NCBI GenBank assembly: GCA_009617715.1
Contig: VTFK01000448.1
Location: forward strand, 124,001-188,000
Reading direction: 5' to 3'
DNA from: Plectrocnemia conspersa
Lineage: Eukaryota > Arthropoda > Insecta > Trichoptera > Polycentropodidae
DNA: 64,000 nt
A program made the translations under genes and the position numbers. Positions 37,701-47,789 of the stretch are shown piece after piece (within the stretch, counting starts at the first letter, position 1; every line of letters starts with the position of its first letter). Under the pieces are notes generated by a model that worked only from the letters and a program-made list of their open reading frames with translations, ran no database searches and had not been told where the DNA came from.

Positions 37701-40700
37701 TCCTACAATATGATTGTGTGGGTGTGTTTTTGAATGAAAAGTAGATAGCGTGACGACCAATCTTCCTGTGATCAATGTTCGCGTTATCAGTTGCTATGTG
37801 AGCAATAGTCCGATCACCGTTAAAATTGTCAGCGCTTTATCACTCGTCATACATGGTGTACCGTGCGAATTTTGACCCGAAACTATTACCCTGCAATTTA
37901 ATTCTGATTAAATATACTAACTATGTATGTATCCTTAGCATAAATCCTTGAAACTTTATTTTCATTTTATTAAAAATATATTTTAAAGAGTGTAATTAAA
38001 TATTCAACAATTAGTTATGTGTTATTATTGTAGTCGTTTTACTAATTAACAGGTTCGAATAATAATTTAAGCTTTCGTTTGGTATTGTTCGGTAAGAGTG
38101 TCTATTTTTAAATCCCAATGAATAATCAAGTTGCCGGGAAACCGAGAAGCCTTAACGCCCTTCGTAACGAGATGTATTGATTTGTAGCGTTTTGTATATT
38201 TTCTCTGATTTAGTATGTAACCCTAAACGTGGGAGGCATTTGAAAAGCTGGTCGGTGATCGATTTTTAGGGGAGCAGTTTATTTTTAGTATTTAGCTTAC
38301 TTTTCTGTTTAATAATGGATACAGTCGCAATTTAGTAACTTTAATTTTACAAAAAGTTTTATCTAGGTAGAGAGAAACATATGTACAAATAAAACAGTAA
38401 TGGCTTTTTTTTAATACAAATCTGATTACCATGACTTGAAAGGTTTTTCCCAATGATTCATGCTGGCCATTATAAATTCACCAAAAACATCAAGCTCGGT
38501 GAGAATCTGGATGGCTCGTGCAAGATGAGCGTTCTAAAGTATTGGCTTCTTGGCCCCAACGGACAAGAATTAGAGACACAGCTGAAAGTCGCCGAATACT
38601 ACCGGTTTGTCGACACCATTTTTAGCAACTTCATAATGTACATGACGCATACTCTCATTTGTAGAGATATCTTCGAAATTTTCTTTGAATTCTCTTTAAC
38701 ACCAAGGAAAATTTCGCTTCGTTGGGATTCCGTATCGTACAGAACTAATAAATTGTCAAAGTGACACGCGTTCCACATAACAAAGGTAAGCATTATCAAC
38801 GCCTTATTGTAAAGTTCGACGATATGCATACAAAATCTCGATTTCTGCTCGAACGTTACTCCCAAATCATCGACGGAAGTATTTCTGCTTGAAATGCTTC
38901 GCCTAAACTGTAAGAGAATTCTGCCGGGTAAGATGATCTGGAAAATGTATCATCGTGACCCTTTAGAACACTGAAAAGTAGTCAGTTGTCAATCCACCAC
39001 CTCCACGGCGACTCCAGGTATCTTTTTATAAACAAGTCAATCTGAATTACTGCGAATACTTTGAAACACTTCCAGGTCATCAGCATATAATAAATATTAT
39101 AGATGTCGTTTATGAAAAAAAGAAAAAACAGAGGACCCAGATTAAATCCCCGTTGTGCTCCAAAATGAGCGAAGTATACACCGAAGCGACAATTACCATA
39201 GCACACATGGTGGCGACTTAAGTAATTTGAAAAATAGCTAACACGATCCATCGGGAAACCGAAGTCCAACTTTGTCGAATGCCTTTTGAAAATCGGTATA
39301 GATTCCATTGCACATGAGTTAGAAGCGAGTGATTTTGTTACTGTCAATCGTTACAACAATCGGTATTCAGAGAAAAACGTTCAACTGAGACTGCATTACA
39401 AATAGTGATAAATGATTGGGTGTTGGCCAAGAATACGAACAAAATCATTGGAGCAGTTTTATTAGATTTCAAGAGAGCTTTCGAAACAATAGACAGAATT
39501 AAAGATTATATGTATAAGTGAAATATCTTTAAAATGGTTTGATAAATATTTAAAAAAGAGAAAGAAAAAAGGTAAAATAAACTATGCTTATTCCAAAGAT
39601 AAAATAATATCTCACGCTGTACCACAGTGGTCCATATTAGAACCATTGTTATTTATAATATATATTAATGGTGTAATTCATACATCTGTTTGCGGACGAC
39701 ACTTTAATTTATTGCATAGGCGATAATGTTAAAGAAGTTGTAGATAACTTAAATAATGAATCAAATATGTATAAATTATAGTGGCGCACACCTTAAAGAA
39801 ATATGCACCATCCCACGCCTAAAACAGCCTTGTGCCTGGCAAGCTCGTTGATAACCTGTGTGGCACGTGTAAGAGGAGCGTTCTCGAGCGCTGAGTCGCC
39901 ACGGTTAAGAAAAAAGGACGCAATTGCAACACTCTATGTTATTTTATAGCCCTCAGCTGATGGCTATAAAATAACATATAATACAAATATCGAGCACCGA
40001 CTATTTTTGACATAACCCTTGAGTAATTTTAAAAACTGCTTCATCAATTACACGCTACGTCGACAATACGACTGATTGTATCTCAACGTTCCCAGAAAAA
40101 AATACACTAAAATATTACTGCGGTCGTTAGTTCCCTTCGCTGGGATTTTAACGTATCGTACAGAACGCGTATTTAAACATTCATTTCCTATATCAGTTTT
40201 AGCAGAGTGTGTGCCATATTAAGGACGAAATTGTGCAGTCCGTAGCGTCTCGGGCTAGTAACTCTGGTGTTGCGGGTTCGAGCCCCAGCAGCGGTACTCG
40301 AATTTTTATTAAAAAAACACCTATTAATTATAAATAATATTACACATAATTAATAATATATATGTATGTCACCGATTCCTAGACTTCCAATCTGGTGGTT
40401 AATACTTATTTGTAGGTATTCATCATGTCTGATTGACTTACCCAATTGGTACAGATTTACACCGTTGTAACGTATTGGGCTTACGCCTGTCAGGTTACAA
40501 TGGAAGATTAAAAAATGGCCTTGAGCTAAGATGAGTAATAAAACGAAACGTCTACCCCGTACTAAACAAGATTCGAGGTATCCAATGATAATGAAATAGA
40601 TATGACACACGAAGTACATTTTTATACATATAGCATATCTGTGTTAAGTGTGTTCGATACGTACATCTTTGTATTGAATATCTTGGAGTTCGGTACCAAA

Positions 40701-40724
40701 ACCGGTCAGGTTCAGACGAGCCAT
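31783..40724 (-). CDS. conserved multi-pass membrane protein of uncharacterised family
   Basis: Eight exons, 5' to 3': 40724-40665, 36900-36786, 36679-36512, 36333-36036, 35006-34806, 34644-34479, 32136-32006, 31930-31783 (stop at 31783-31785). Every junction is GT-AG and phase-consistent; total 1287 bases, 428 aa. The start MARLNLTGFGTELQDIQYKD has a good ATG context (CATCATGG). About eight or nine hydrophobic helices span the protein, for example TVFLLGGLLTFV, AVGLTVVLID and YYFHATFAASFTFWFHF, ending in a basic tail (KKDVIKGKAKSKQS). Conserved-looking polar motifs lie between or in helices: GHGIVVEAVSYNFPDIDNFW and HWTWHDTDPNIFDRHYWVPW, rich in His, Asp and Trp. I recall similar animal proteins grouped under a DUF (possibly DUF7802) but cannot confirm this. 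Function is unknown; His/Asp motifs inside a membrane protein could be catalytic or metal-binding. Confidence 0.88.
32444..32574. mobile_element. short hAT-like MITE, tentative
   Basis: CCAGAGACGTCATTT at the left is roughly mirrored by AAATTACGTCCC at the right, with G-rich and C-rich interior flanks (GGGTGGAGGGC and GCCCCCCTCCCC). I could not find a clean 8-bp target duplication. Confidence 0.4.
32580..32950. repeat. foldback-type repeat, copy 2
   Basis: Contains AAAGCAATAAAATCGTGT and, inverted, ATTTTATTGCTTTTGACGTG, followed by AATTTTTGACTTCTAAGAAA. The downstream part (CTATTGACCAAAATT, then TTGAATATACTT, then GATAGTTGTCATATTTTTAAA) is shared with the copy near 49430-49510. Confidence 0.65.
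33101..34146 (+). mobile_element. 5'-truncated Jockey-like LINE with 12-bp target duplication
   Basis: Flanked by ATCAGTAGCTAA at 33089-33100 and 34147-34158, a target duplication that fixes both ends. The coding part is the C-terminal reverse transcriptase: GVPQGSILGPLLFTIF, then ALFADDTAIL (the FADD catalytic motif), then KYLGLTLDSKLTWKSHI and ISYASPVWGG. A frameshift near 33490 separates the two halves; the frame ends at 33965-33967. A poly-T-rich tract follows at 34009-34045 and an A-rich tail near 34120. The 5' truncation and frameshift make it inactive. Strand is relative to the LINE; it is antisense to the host gene. Confidence 0.9.
35736..35950 (+). mobile_element. tRNA-derived SINE, copy 1
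   Basis: A tRNA-like head with a TAGCGTAGTGCG A-box-like stretch and a B-box-like GGGCTCGAGCC at about 35779. Then GACTCGAATTTTAA and a tail shared with the copy near 40230: GTCACCGATT, TCTGGTGGTTAATACTTA, TTGTAGGTATTCAT. It lies in an intron of the membrane-protein gene. Confidence 0.72.
37330..37735 (+). repeat. interspersed repeat of about 370-400 bp, copy 1
   Basis: Homologous, in inverse orientation, to about 55990-56400. Shared blocks include CAACAATACTATCACTTTCT, TCGCTTGTTCTTGTTG, CAATGCTCATTTCAAGG and GTAACTGGTTGTCAACTCCT. Neither copy keeps a shared open frame, so it is a non-coding repeat family I cannot name. Confidence 0.75.
38450..38980 (+). pseudogene. LINE-like coding fragment (decayed)
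   Basis: A plus-strand frame from 38453 runs NLDGSCKMSVLKYW and on to RKISLRWDSVSYRTNKLSK. The same end motif (CGCTGGGATT...CGTATCGTACAGAAC) recurs near 40140, and a version of the first block (CCTGTGTGGCACGTGTAAGAG) near 39855. Two decayed copies of one element, probably a LINE ORF end; the identity is uncertain. Confidence 0.4.
38982..39347 (-). pseudogene. LINE reverse-transcriptase fragment, minus strand
   Basis: The minus-strand frame contains GAQRGFNLGPLFFLFFINDI, the decayed form of the reverse-transcriptase block usually read as GVPQGS.LGPLLF.LFINDI. No catalytic FADD follows; a divergent stretch (YYMLMTWKCFKVF) stands in its place. Confidence 0.65.
39380..39790 (+). pseudogene. LINE reverse-transcriptase fragment, plus strand
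   Basis: NKIIGAVLLDFKRAFETIDR matches the first catalytic block of LINE reverse transcriptases (D-F-K-A-F-D). Further on, AVPQWSILEPLLFIIYINGV matches the GVPQGS.LGPLLF block, with substitutions of key residues. A frame change precedes CGRHFNLLHRR, a remnant of FADD. Dead. Confidence 0.65.
39935..39978. repeat. perfect 17-bp hairpin
   Basis: TATGTTATTTTATAGCC, a 10-base loop, then GGCTATAAAATAACATA. The arms match exactly, which is striking in otherwise decayed repeat DNA. Confidence 0.65.
40229..40440 (+). mobile_element. tRNA-derived SINE, copy 2
   Basis: The head reads GTCCGTAGCGTCTCGGGC... with a classical B box GGTTCGAGCC at 40275-40284, followed by GGTACTCGAATTTTTATT. The tail blocks are shared with the copy at 35736 (GTCACCGATTCCTAGACTTC, TCTGGTGGTTAATACTTATT, TTGTAGGTATTCAT). 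The B box and tRNA-like start support a Pol III origin. It is better preserved than copy 1. Confidence 0.78.
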
Positions 40725-41385
40725 GATGGCAAAGTGAGGAGCTAACGTGTCCGATAAATAATCAACGTGTAATGTTGTAACAGTTGGTAAAGTGTGCACA
40801 TGTGGATCGGCACAATGAATGTGTGTATGAGTGTTCGCAGGGTCGAAAAAACGATAGTGTGAGTTATGAGTTATGTTCGCATGGCGACACGATTATTGAT
40901 ACGCGATAACCGTGAATTCGTCCATCATACTATCTATATTTATTAGTATTTTCTAGGCATTTCGTCTATTACTTTCTTAACTATTGGAGCTGGAGACATA
41001 TAACAAACGCACTAATCACAGACCCACACCAAACTTCACCCAACTATGCATTTATGTTTATACAATTATACCAAACTTGATTCAGAACATATCGGATATC
41101 GTGAAATTTTTATCTTTTTATTTATTTTTTCAAAAGGCTCGCTCAGAGAGATACGCATTTTTAATTTACACACAAACCACGGATTACATACTTATCATTG
41201 TTTATTTACATGCGATGTATAAATATTATAGTAAATATGAATTTTTCAGTGATCTGCAAATTCGAATTTACATTTTTTCCTTCATCCAAACATCGGTGAA
41301 ACTATTGATGTTAATGGTTTAAAAAAAGGACATAGTGATACTTTAAGTGCTTTTGAAATATATAAAACAATAATTGATGGCTTAG

Positions 41386-41870
41386 TCAACCTTCCCATGT
41401 ATCGAAACGGTTTTGAAATGTTTTTTTAACATTACCAATATGTAATGCAACTGGAGAACGATCTTTCTCTTTAAAATAAGAAACAATTATAGAAAATGAT
41501 CTCACGCAAAATTCAATTTTGATTTCAACGCAAATATGGGCGAACGGAATATTGAAATCACCTAAAATGACTATATTTTTGCCAATTAAAAAATCTCTGT
41601 CGGACATTAAAGTGTGAAAAAAGACATCACTTACTTCACGTGCCTGCGTTGGCGGAAAATATACAGCACACACATACAGCTGTTCTCCGTTTAATAAGTC
41701 AATCGCGACTCAAATGTGCTCTCCGGTGGTGTGTAAACGTTCTAATCGGCATGCTGAGCTCACATGGTCACTGCGAACCTCCAACAGAACGCCTCCGCGT
41801 CTCGTCCTGACTCCTCGGTAACGGTTCAGAAGATGATATTATCGTTATTGTTGTTTTTTAATTGTATCGA
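41386..41870 (-). pseudogene. LINE endonuclease-domain relic
   Basis: On the minus strand CAVYFPPTQAREVSDVFF and IGKNIVILGDFNIPFAH match the central part of the AP-endonuclease domain of LINEs (VYRPP...; I.GDFN.P). Further upstream, R.RGGVLLEVRSD is also recognisable. Stops and frame changes are present. Confidence 0.68.
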
Positions 41871-42124
41871 GGTCAGTCAATACCTACTTTAACCAGGTTG
41901 ATGACTCGTTCGCCGTCTCGACTACGGAGCCAAACAACTCCATTATTTTGTTGACAGCGTTGAGTGCTGCAGAACGTCGCTCTTTCGTCAGCATATTGGA
42001 TCCTTCCAATTTATGCTTGAACGATCTCAAATTCTGACTTTGCTTGTTCGAACTTGCGAAATGCCATCGTGACACATCTAATAGCAACAATCATTTAAAT
42101 GAGTATATATAATTTACTTTAAAC

Positions 42125-42653
42125 CAGGGGCGGCCAACCCAAATGATGTTGGCAATGACTTTGGAAATGCATCTTAACTCCGCGGGCCACATATAAAATG
42201 ATATATCCCCATATTAGATTTAGATACACTCAGTGGCGTAGCTATGGTGGGGCGAGGGGGGCGGGCCGCCCCGGGCGGCACTTGCTTGGGGGCGGCATAT
42301 TTGCGATGGGATCGTCTAGTGTGGTACTTAACCCTAAATGCACTAAAATATATATCCACGAATAGCAAGAGCTTAATAATAACCAATTAATTATTTTAAG
42401 AAATGCTGATTTTATGACCATGCAAAAAATGTATAGGGGGGGCGGCAATTTTAAGGATCGCCCCGGGCACCACATACCCTAGCTACGCCACTGGATACAC
42501 TATAGACATTTTTTAGTAAAAATTGAAACATAATGAGTTATTATTACGTGTAAAAATAGATAATATAATAATAATAATGATACTAAACGTACATTTTAAA
42601 GAATCTCGCGGGCCGTCAAAATGTTCAAGGCGAGCCGCGGGTTGGCCACCCTG
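42125..42653. mobile_element. outer hAT MITE, interrupted by a second hAT MITE
   Basis: It begins CAGGGGCGGCCAACCC and ends GGGTTGGCCACCCTG. CTTTAAAC flanks both ends (42117-42124 and 42654-42661). About 260 bp of its own sequence is split by the element at 42231-42493 plus that element's target duplication. It is the older insertion. Confidence 0.88.
42231..42493. mobile_element. hAT MITE (CAGTGGCGTAGC family), intact, nested
   Basis: Ends are CAGTGGCGTAGCTA and TAGCTACGCCACTG, inverted and nearly perfect. GATACACT flanks both sides (42223-42230 and 42494-42501). 263 bp; the subterminal parts are very G/C rich and the middle AT-rich. Related copies: 48463-48717 (inverse) and 59160-59927. 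Confidence 0.92.
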
Positions 42654-42739
42654 CTTTAAACACTATAAATTTAACTTTTCTTGCTTTTATCTTCGACAAT
42701 CTTCCAAGTCGAGCTTGTATGCCATCTCAGCTTCAATAA

Positions 42740-42860
42740 AATTGAAAGCCTAGGTTATTTGGCGCCCCAGGCAAAAACTAAATTTGCCCCCCTTCCCTGC
42801 TAATACTTAAACAACTCATTACATGAGCTCAAAAATATAATTCAAATTAAAGTAATCTAA
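42740..42860 (+). repeat. repeat shared with about 51745-51860
   Basis: TTATTTGGCGCCCC, GCAAAAACTAAAT, AATACTTAAA.AACT and ATGAGCTCAAAAATATAATT are shared by both sites. The copy near 51738 is preceded by CAGGACCGGTTCTAGA, a possible hAT-type end. Unnamed dispersed repeat. Confidence 0.6.
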
Positions 42861-43069
42861 TGTTATATTTGACACGATACTTTTTTACGATTGTGGGTAT
42901 TTAAGAATTTGTAGTTGTTTTCGTCGTGATTTTTTACGCGTGAAATAATCTAAAGAGTGCACAGTAAGGTGTACCAAAAAACGCGTGACGAGAGTAGAGG
43001 GTCCGTTACGCCAGTGCTACCAGTGTGCCGCCAAGTTTTGGCCATAATATACCTAAATAAATACATACA

Positions 43070-43640
43070 TCTTCACCAGTAGATATATTTCTACTAACGA
43101 AAATATAGTTTAACTTGCTGCTCTAAAATGTCTATGAAAGCTCAATTTGACAGTTGTGAAACGTCCATTTGCTGTTCAAACCCAAACTTGACCTAAAGAA
43201 AACTATCTCATCTCTCACAGGAAAATTAGCGGAAGGAGTTTATTTGCTCTATAGTTTGTCTACTCTTGGACATTACACTATGTTTTAATTTAAAACATAG
43301 TGTAATGTCAATGTTTAATAATTAAACTGATAAGCGCTAGTGAAATTATATGCTGCTCTATATTGTCTATGAAACTCAATTTGACAGTTGCGAAACGTCC
43401 AAACCTAAACATGACCTAATGAAAGTGATAAATCTAATTATAGTTTTATAACTTTCATTAAGTCAAGTCTTAAAGATAAACTAAGGCAACTCATCTCAGG
43501 GGAAATCTCGCATAGATATAAGTGTTGATCAAAATATATTCACACCGAATTTTGGTCAATAGGAGAGCGAAAAAACAATTATCATTTCTCAAAAGTCAAA
43601 AATTCACGCAAAAAGCAATAAAATTGTGTCGGCGCTGTCG
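43070..43640. repeat. foldback-family arm, copy 3
   Basis: Contains TTTGACAGTTGTGAAACGTC and TTTGACAGTTGCGAAACGTC (two tandem-like occurrences, near 43148 and 43380). It ends with AAAAGTCAAAAATTCACGC and AGCAATAAAATTGTGTCGGC. The same blocks appear inverted near 49190-49800. It carries the 41-nt palindrome at 43269-43309. Confidence 0.68.
43269..43309. repeat. 41-nt perfect palindrome
   Basis: GACATTACACTATGTTTTAA and its exact reverse complement are separated by a single central T. Twenty-base arms with essentially no loop form a cruciform-capable site inside a foldback-family copy. Confidence 0.8.
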
Positions 43641-44257
43641 CCCAATTGCAAGCAAAAATTATAGTGCACAAAACAAGCTATTGATATTGTCTTAATTTGT
43701 TTATAAATCATCACAATAATAAATAATTCAGTTAGAATAAAATCTTATCCAATATAACTATTCGTGATGAATACTTATTACATTTCAGAGAAGTTAAAAG
43801 ATAAAGATAAGAGTGGTGATTAATGAAAAGAATTGAAGATTTATTGCTTTACATATGCTGTCTTTTCCTCAGACCTCGAAACAATGTCGTCCATCAAAAC
43901 GAGCCTTAAAAATTTGCCGTTTGTCTAAAAACGAGACTCGTCCAAGTACTTTTCGATAAAAAGAAGCGATGACCAGCACCTTTCGTATCTTTTATTACAA
44001 AAAAATTGTTTGTTAATTTTTGTTTAAATTTGTTTTAAGTAAATCCATGTATAAACGATACATAGGTATTATGTATTTGTATATATTTATGAAACTGAAA
44101 AAATAATTTTTATTTTATAAATTTTGAAAAAAAAGAAATAAATATAATATAAAATAACAAATTCCACATATTAATCTCCGAATATAATTAAATGAATACT
44201 AAAATTGTTGATTTAAGGATATAACGTTACCTACCTTTAAATTTGTCAATACAGTAA

Positions 44258-45117
44258 GGCCCTCCGCACACGGAGCAACTGTTTTGCAACTCGAGTTGCA
44301 AATTCGTTGCATTCTAGTCACACGTACAACCAGTTTGCAATCAAATTAAAACCTCACACCGCACACGAGTGCAACTGATTCTGGATTATTCGGAGCAAAG
44401 TTCTCTATAAGTTTGTAGTCACAAATCTGTTTTTCGCAAAATGTCAAGTAGTAGTTCAGATGAAGAAGACTTAATTGACTATTAGAGCATTAGAGCAGGG
44501 AATATTGGTGTCATCCCTATATACAGAGAAATATCAAGTCAAATCTGTTTGTAGCAGCAGAACAACCGAATCAATTAGACAAAAAGTTTATAGCATTCTA
44601 TAGTGTCCAAAGATTCTTACCTGGAATTGTTGAGGATGCTTACTCCATCCATAAAGAAGATGGACACAAATATGAGGGAATGAGTGACTGCAGAAGAAAG
44701 AATATTATTGACTGTGAGGTAAAATTTTTATTATTTTGATCCAAATACAAAATTACAAAACTCCAAAAAAGAAGAAAACATTACATTTTCCACTATTATA
44801 TATATTTATCTTATAATAGTTTCTTTATTATATATTGGTGAAATTGAGGCACTGCCGAAAACATTATTTTGAAACGTAAATGACAATCTACGAATTGGCC
44901 GCTTCACTCATTCAACCATGCAACGCAACTGTTCTGTGACTATTAAAAAAGATCACATGCAACCAGTTGCTGACTGATTTGAAATCGATTTGGTTTTAGT
45001 CGCTCGTGTGCGGACACACACTCCCGTACACAGTCACTGGCGTGGTCACCAAATAGTTGCATGCGCAACTGGTTTGCAACTCGAGTTGCAAAACAGTTGC
45101 TCCGTGTGCAGAGGGCC
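44258..45117. mobile_element. PIF/Harbinger-like non-autonomous element
   Basis: Termini GGCCCTCCGCACACGGAGCA and TGCTCCGTGTGCAGAGGGCC, followed inward by AACTGTTTTGCAACTCGAGT and its complement, give inverted repeats of about 45 bp. A TAA duplication flanks both ends (44255-44257 and 45118-45120), as PIF/Harbinger elements make. Inside, near 44441, ATG begins MSSSSSDEEDLIDY and stops soon after. That resembles the acidic start of Harbinger-type proteins. It is 860 bp, probably a deletion derivative. Confidence 0.85.
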
Positions 45118-47199
45118 TAAGGATGCTGCTTTTACATCTGGCAGGGTGTGAGTTTGCACACGAACTATTTTTTTGACGTGATGAATCATTGGGACGAATC
45201 ATATGCTTTTCGGAATATCAAGCAATACTTGTAATATCATTTCATAAAACAGTTGACCTTTTTTCTATTGTATTCCAAACCGGTACTAATTAAAGCAGCA
45301 AAAAAAGATTTTCTAACATAAACTATTTACCTCTAAAATCCTATAAATAGACAGTTTTATGAAAATTTAGCATGTGACAATGATAATCGAAAGTTTGTGA
45401 AACAAAACAGTGAAGGGGTATCAAGTAGTAACAAAAAATATTTTTTGTTAATCGTAAAAACGAGACATGTCCAGTCATTTGATTGAAAACATGCGATGTC
45501 CACGTTGGTTTTTATTTTTTATTATTTTTATTGTACAATTTTTAATTTTTTTTCTTGTGTTATTCTTTTTATTTTTGTATTTCTAAATGTAAAAAATATA
45601 AAATCAAGTATTTCTTTAAAAATAAAGAAGAAAAATAGTATTTTCGCTCTCCTGTAAAATTTGTTTTAATGGACATATCTACTTTTTAAAAGGAAGTCTT
45701 CAATTATAAATTTTTACATTGGTTAAATTATTTATGATGATCCTTATAATAATATATATTAACTCATATAGCCATGATTTTGAAAAGTGTGATGATGCCA
45801 CATAATTAAATTAAATTAAATTTATACAGAAACTCGAGTATTTTTTTCTTCTTTATCTTCCCGACTAAAGTTTTATATATTGAAGAAGCTGAAATAAAAT
45901 AAAATAGTCGTATTATTATCATCATATTGAATATATTAAATTTTAAATATAATATATGCACATACGTTTTGTTTTATTTTTAAAATCCTGCAGTAATTTG
46001 CCTTTCTTGTGGTTAAACATGCAAGGCATTAGTTTATGGTGTATATGGTTGGTTGTCACCACAAAAAAATCAATCGGAGACCAAGGTACAAAGATGCGTC
46101 GTTTTAATAGAATTCTTTCAAATCCAATCCTCCTTCAACTGTAAAATAAATTGATAGATTAATGTGCTGTCATTTGAACAAATCTTGTAAAGTAATCCAA
46201 TAATAATAGAATGTTAACGACGAATCATTTTACAGTCTTATATTTAAGAATCAATAAGAAAACTCATAATTTTCAGAAACACTATAATAAATTATAATTT
46301 GTTGCAATTTGTAATAAAAAATATACAGTATTATATCACCTGATGCACCATGTGCATCATATGCATAAATTTGTTTGACAAAAACCCTAAATCTCATAAC
46401 CATTTCTGACAACTTGAACTGGTTAGACACATTAGTCTCAAGTGAACATTCTTGGACAATTGGCAATTTAATTGGAGATTCAGTAACCGAACTATTTGTC
46501 AATGAAACAAGTATGTTTCACAAAATAAATGATGTTAGAGAGTAAATTTCCAAAGGTGAGATGTAACTTCAGTTTGGTCAATAATTCTGTGTTCCATGTC
46601 ATCGGATGGATTAAGAAAGAAATATTGACACACACAATATTTGGTAATCGCATTTTACCGATACTGATATAAAAATAATTAAAAGGAAATTAAAATATTG
46701 GAATATAGAATAAATAAATAAAACATACTTTTCGTCCGTAGCTCTATAAAGTTCAACAAAAGCTCGATGCTTGGTTTTGTGACATAACTCACAGTAGTGT
46801 GTAAAAAAAAGCATCACTTCTTTAAATCGTAAAGAAATAAGATATTTCCGTTATCTCTTATTGGAATTCTGATCTTTTTATTTTTATAAATCATATTTTT
46901 AAAAGTCATAATGCCGAATCGCTCGAAATTAAGTGAAAATCAAAAGCCAATATCATTGTGTATTCGTCGATGAGGTTTTAGACAAGACAAATTTCGCAGT
47001 CTGTTGGTTGTAACTAATCAACAGTTTAAAGACTTTAATAAAAAAAAAACATCAATACAGGTTTAACAAATTGAGTTAATGGTAGTGTAAATTACCAAAT
47101 CTGGTGAGGCCAAATGATCTGTGGATGCTTTTCGTATTTCAAAATAGAAAGTATACTTTGGGAAGTAAAGACGGCCTGAAACTATCTCTGGCCATTGTA

Positions 47200-47672
47200 C
47201 TCCTTCTGTCCCATAATAATAGTAACAAAAGAAAATAAATATATAATGCAACATTTAATAGCAAAAAACTAGATTAAATTAAACGATAAATTAAAAATAT
47301 TACTCCTAATTCTTATTTTGATTGTTTCGAATAGTTTCTGGATTTTTCAATAATTTCGTTACTGCATTTTACTTGTAGGTAGGATCCCTTGGCTGCGAAG
47401 CTTTGCTTTCCTTATATGCATGAGCTTAAATTTACTCTCTTTTTTCACCTTACTTTTACAATGGGTTGAATACTGAAAAAAAATTGATTCAGAGGATGAA
47501 ATTAGAAAAATAGTTATAATTCGTAATAATTAGATTAACCTAAAAAAAGATGTGTCAAAGCAAATGTCATGCATCATTAATTGAAGGCTTCGCAATTTTG
47601 CGCTACAATGTAACTTATAGCTGCAGTCGCCAATAATTGCTACTTGCTACTATTATTATGGGACAGAGGGAG
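47200..47672. mobile_element. Stowaway/mariner-like MITE
   Basis: The left end reads CTCCTTCTGTCCCATAATAA and the right end, on the other strand, CTCCCTCTGTCCCATAATAA. These are inverted repeats of about 26 bp with one or two mismatches. TA flanks both ends, the Tc1/mariner target duplication. The terminal sequence is close to the CTCCCTCCGTCCC consensus of plant Stowaway MITEs. 473 bp, no coding capacity. Confidence 0.85.
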
Positions 47673-47789
47673 TAATATTTTACAAGTGATGTTCATTAAT
47701 ACACGTGTATCGTATTAAATATTTAGTATAAATATGGAGTGATTAAAATAAATAAAGGTCATTAACCAGTTGTCAGAATAACACACAGT

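Larger units (their letters stand above)
36901..40664 (-). other. intron 1 of the membrane-protein gene, repeat-filled
   Basis: 3.8-kb first intron. Contents: a cluster of ATCGAT motifs at about 37080-37160, an interspersed repeat at 37330-37735, LINE fragments on both strands at about 38450-39960, a hairpin at 39935-39978, and a SINE at about 40229-40440. No host exon was found inside. Confidence 0.6.

Noticed and set aside
42242..42475. Pro-rich open frames over the hAT copies
   Set aside because: They are translations of the C/G-rich subterminal repeats of non-coding MITEs.
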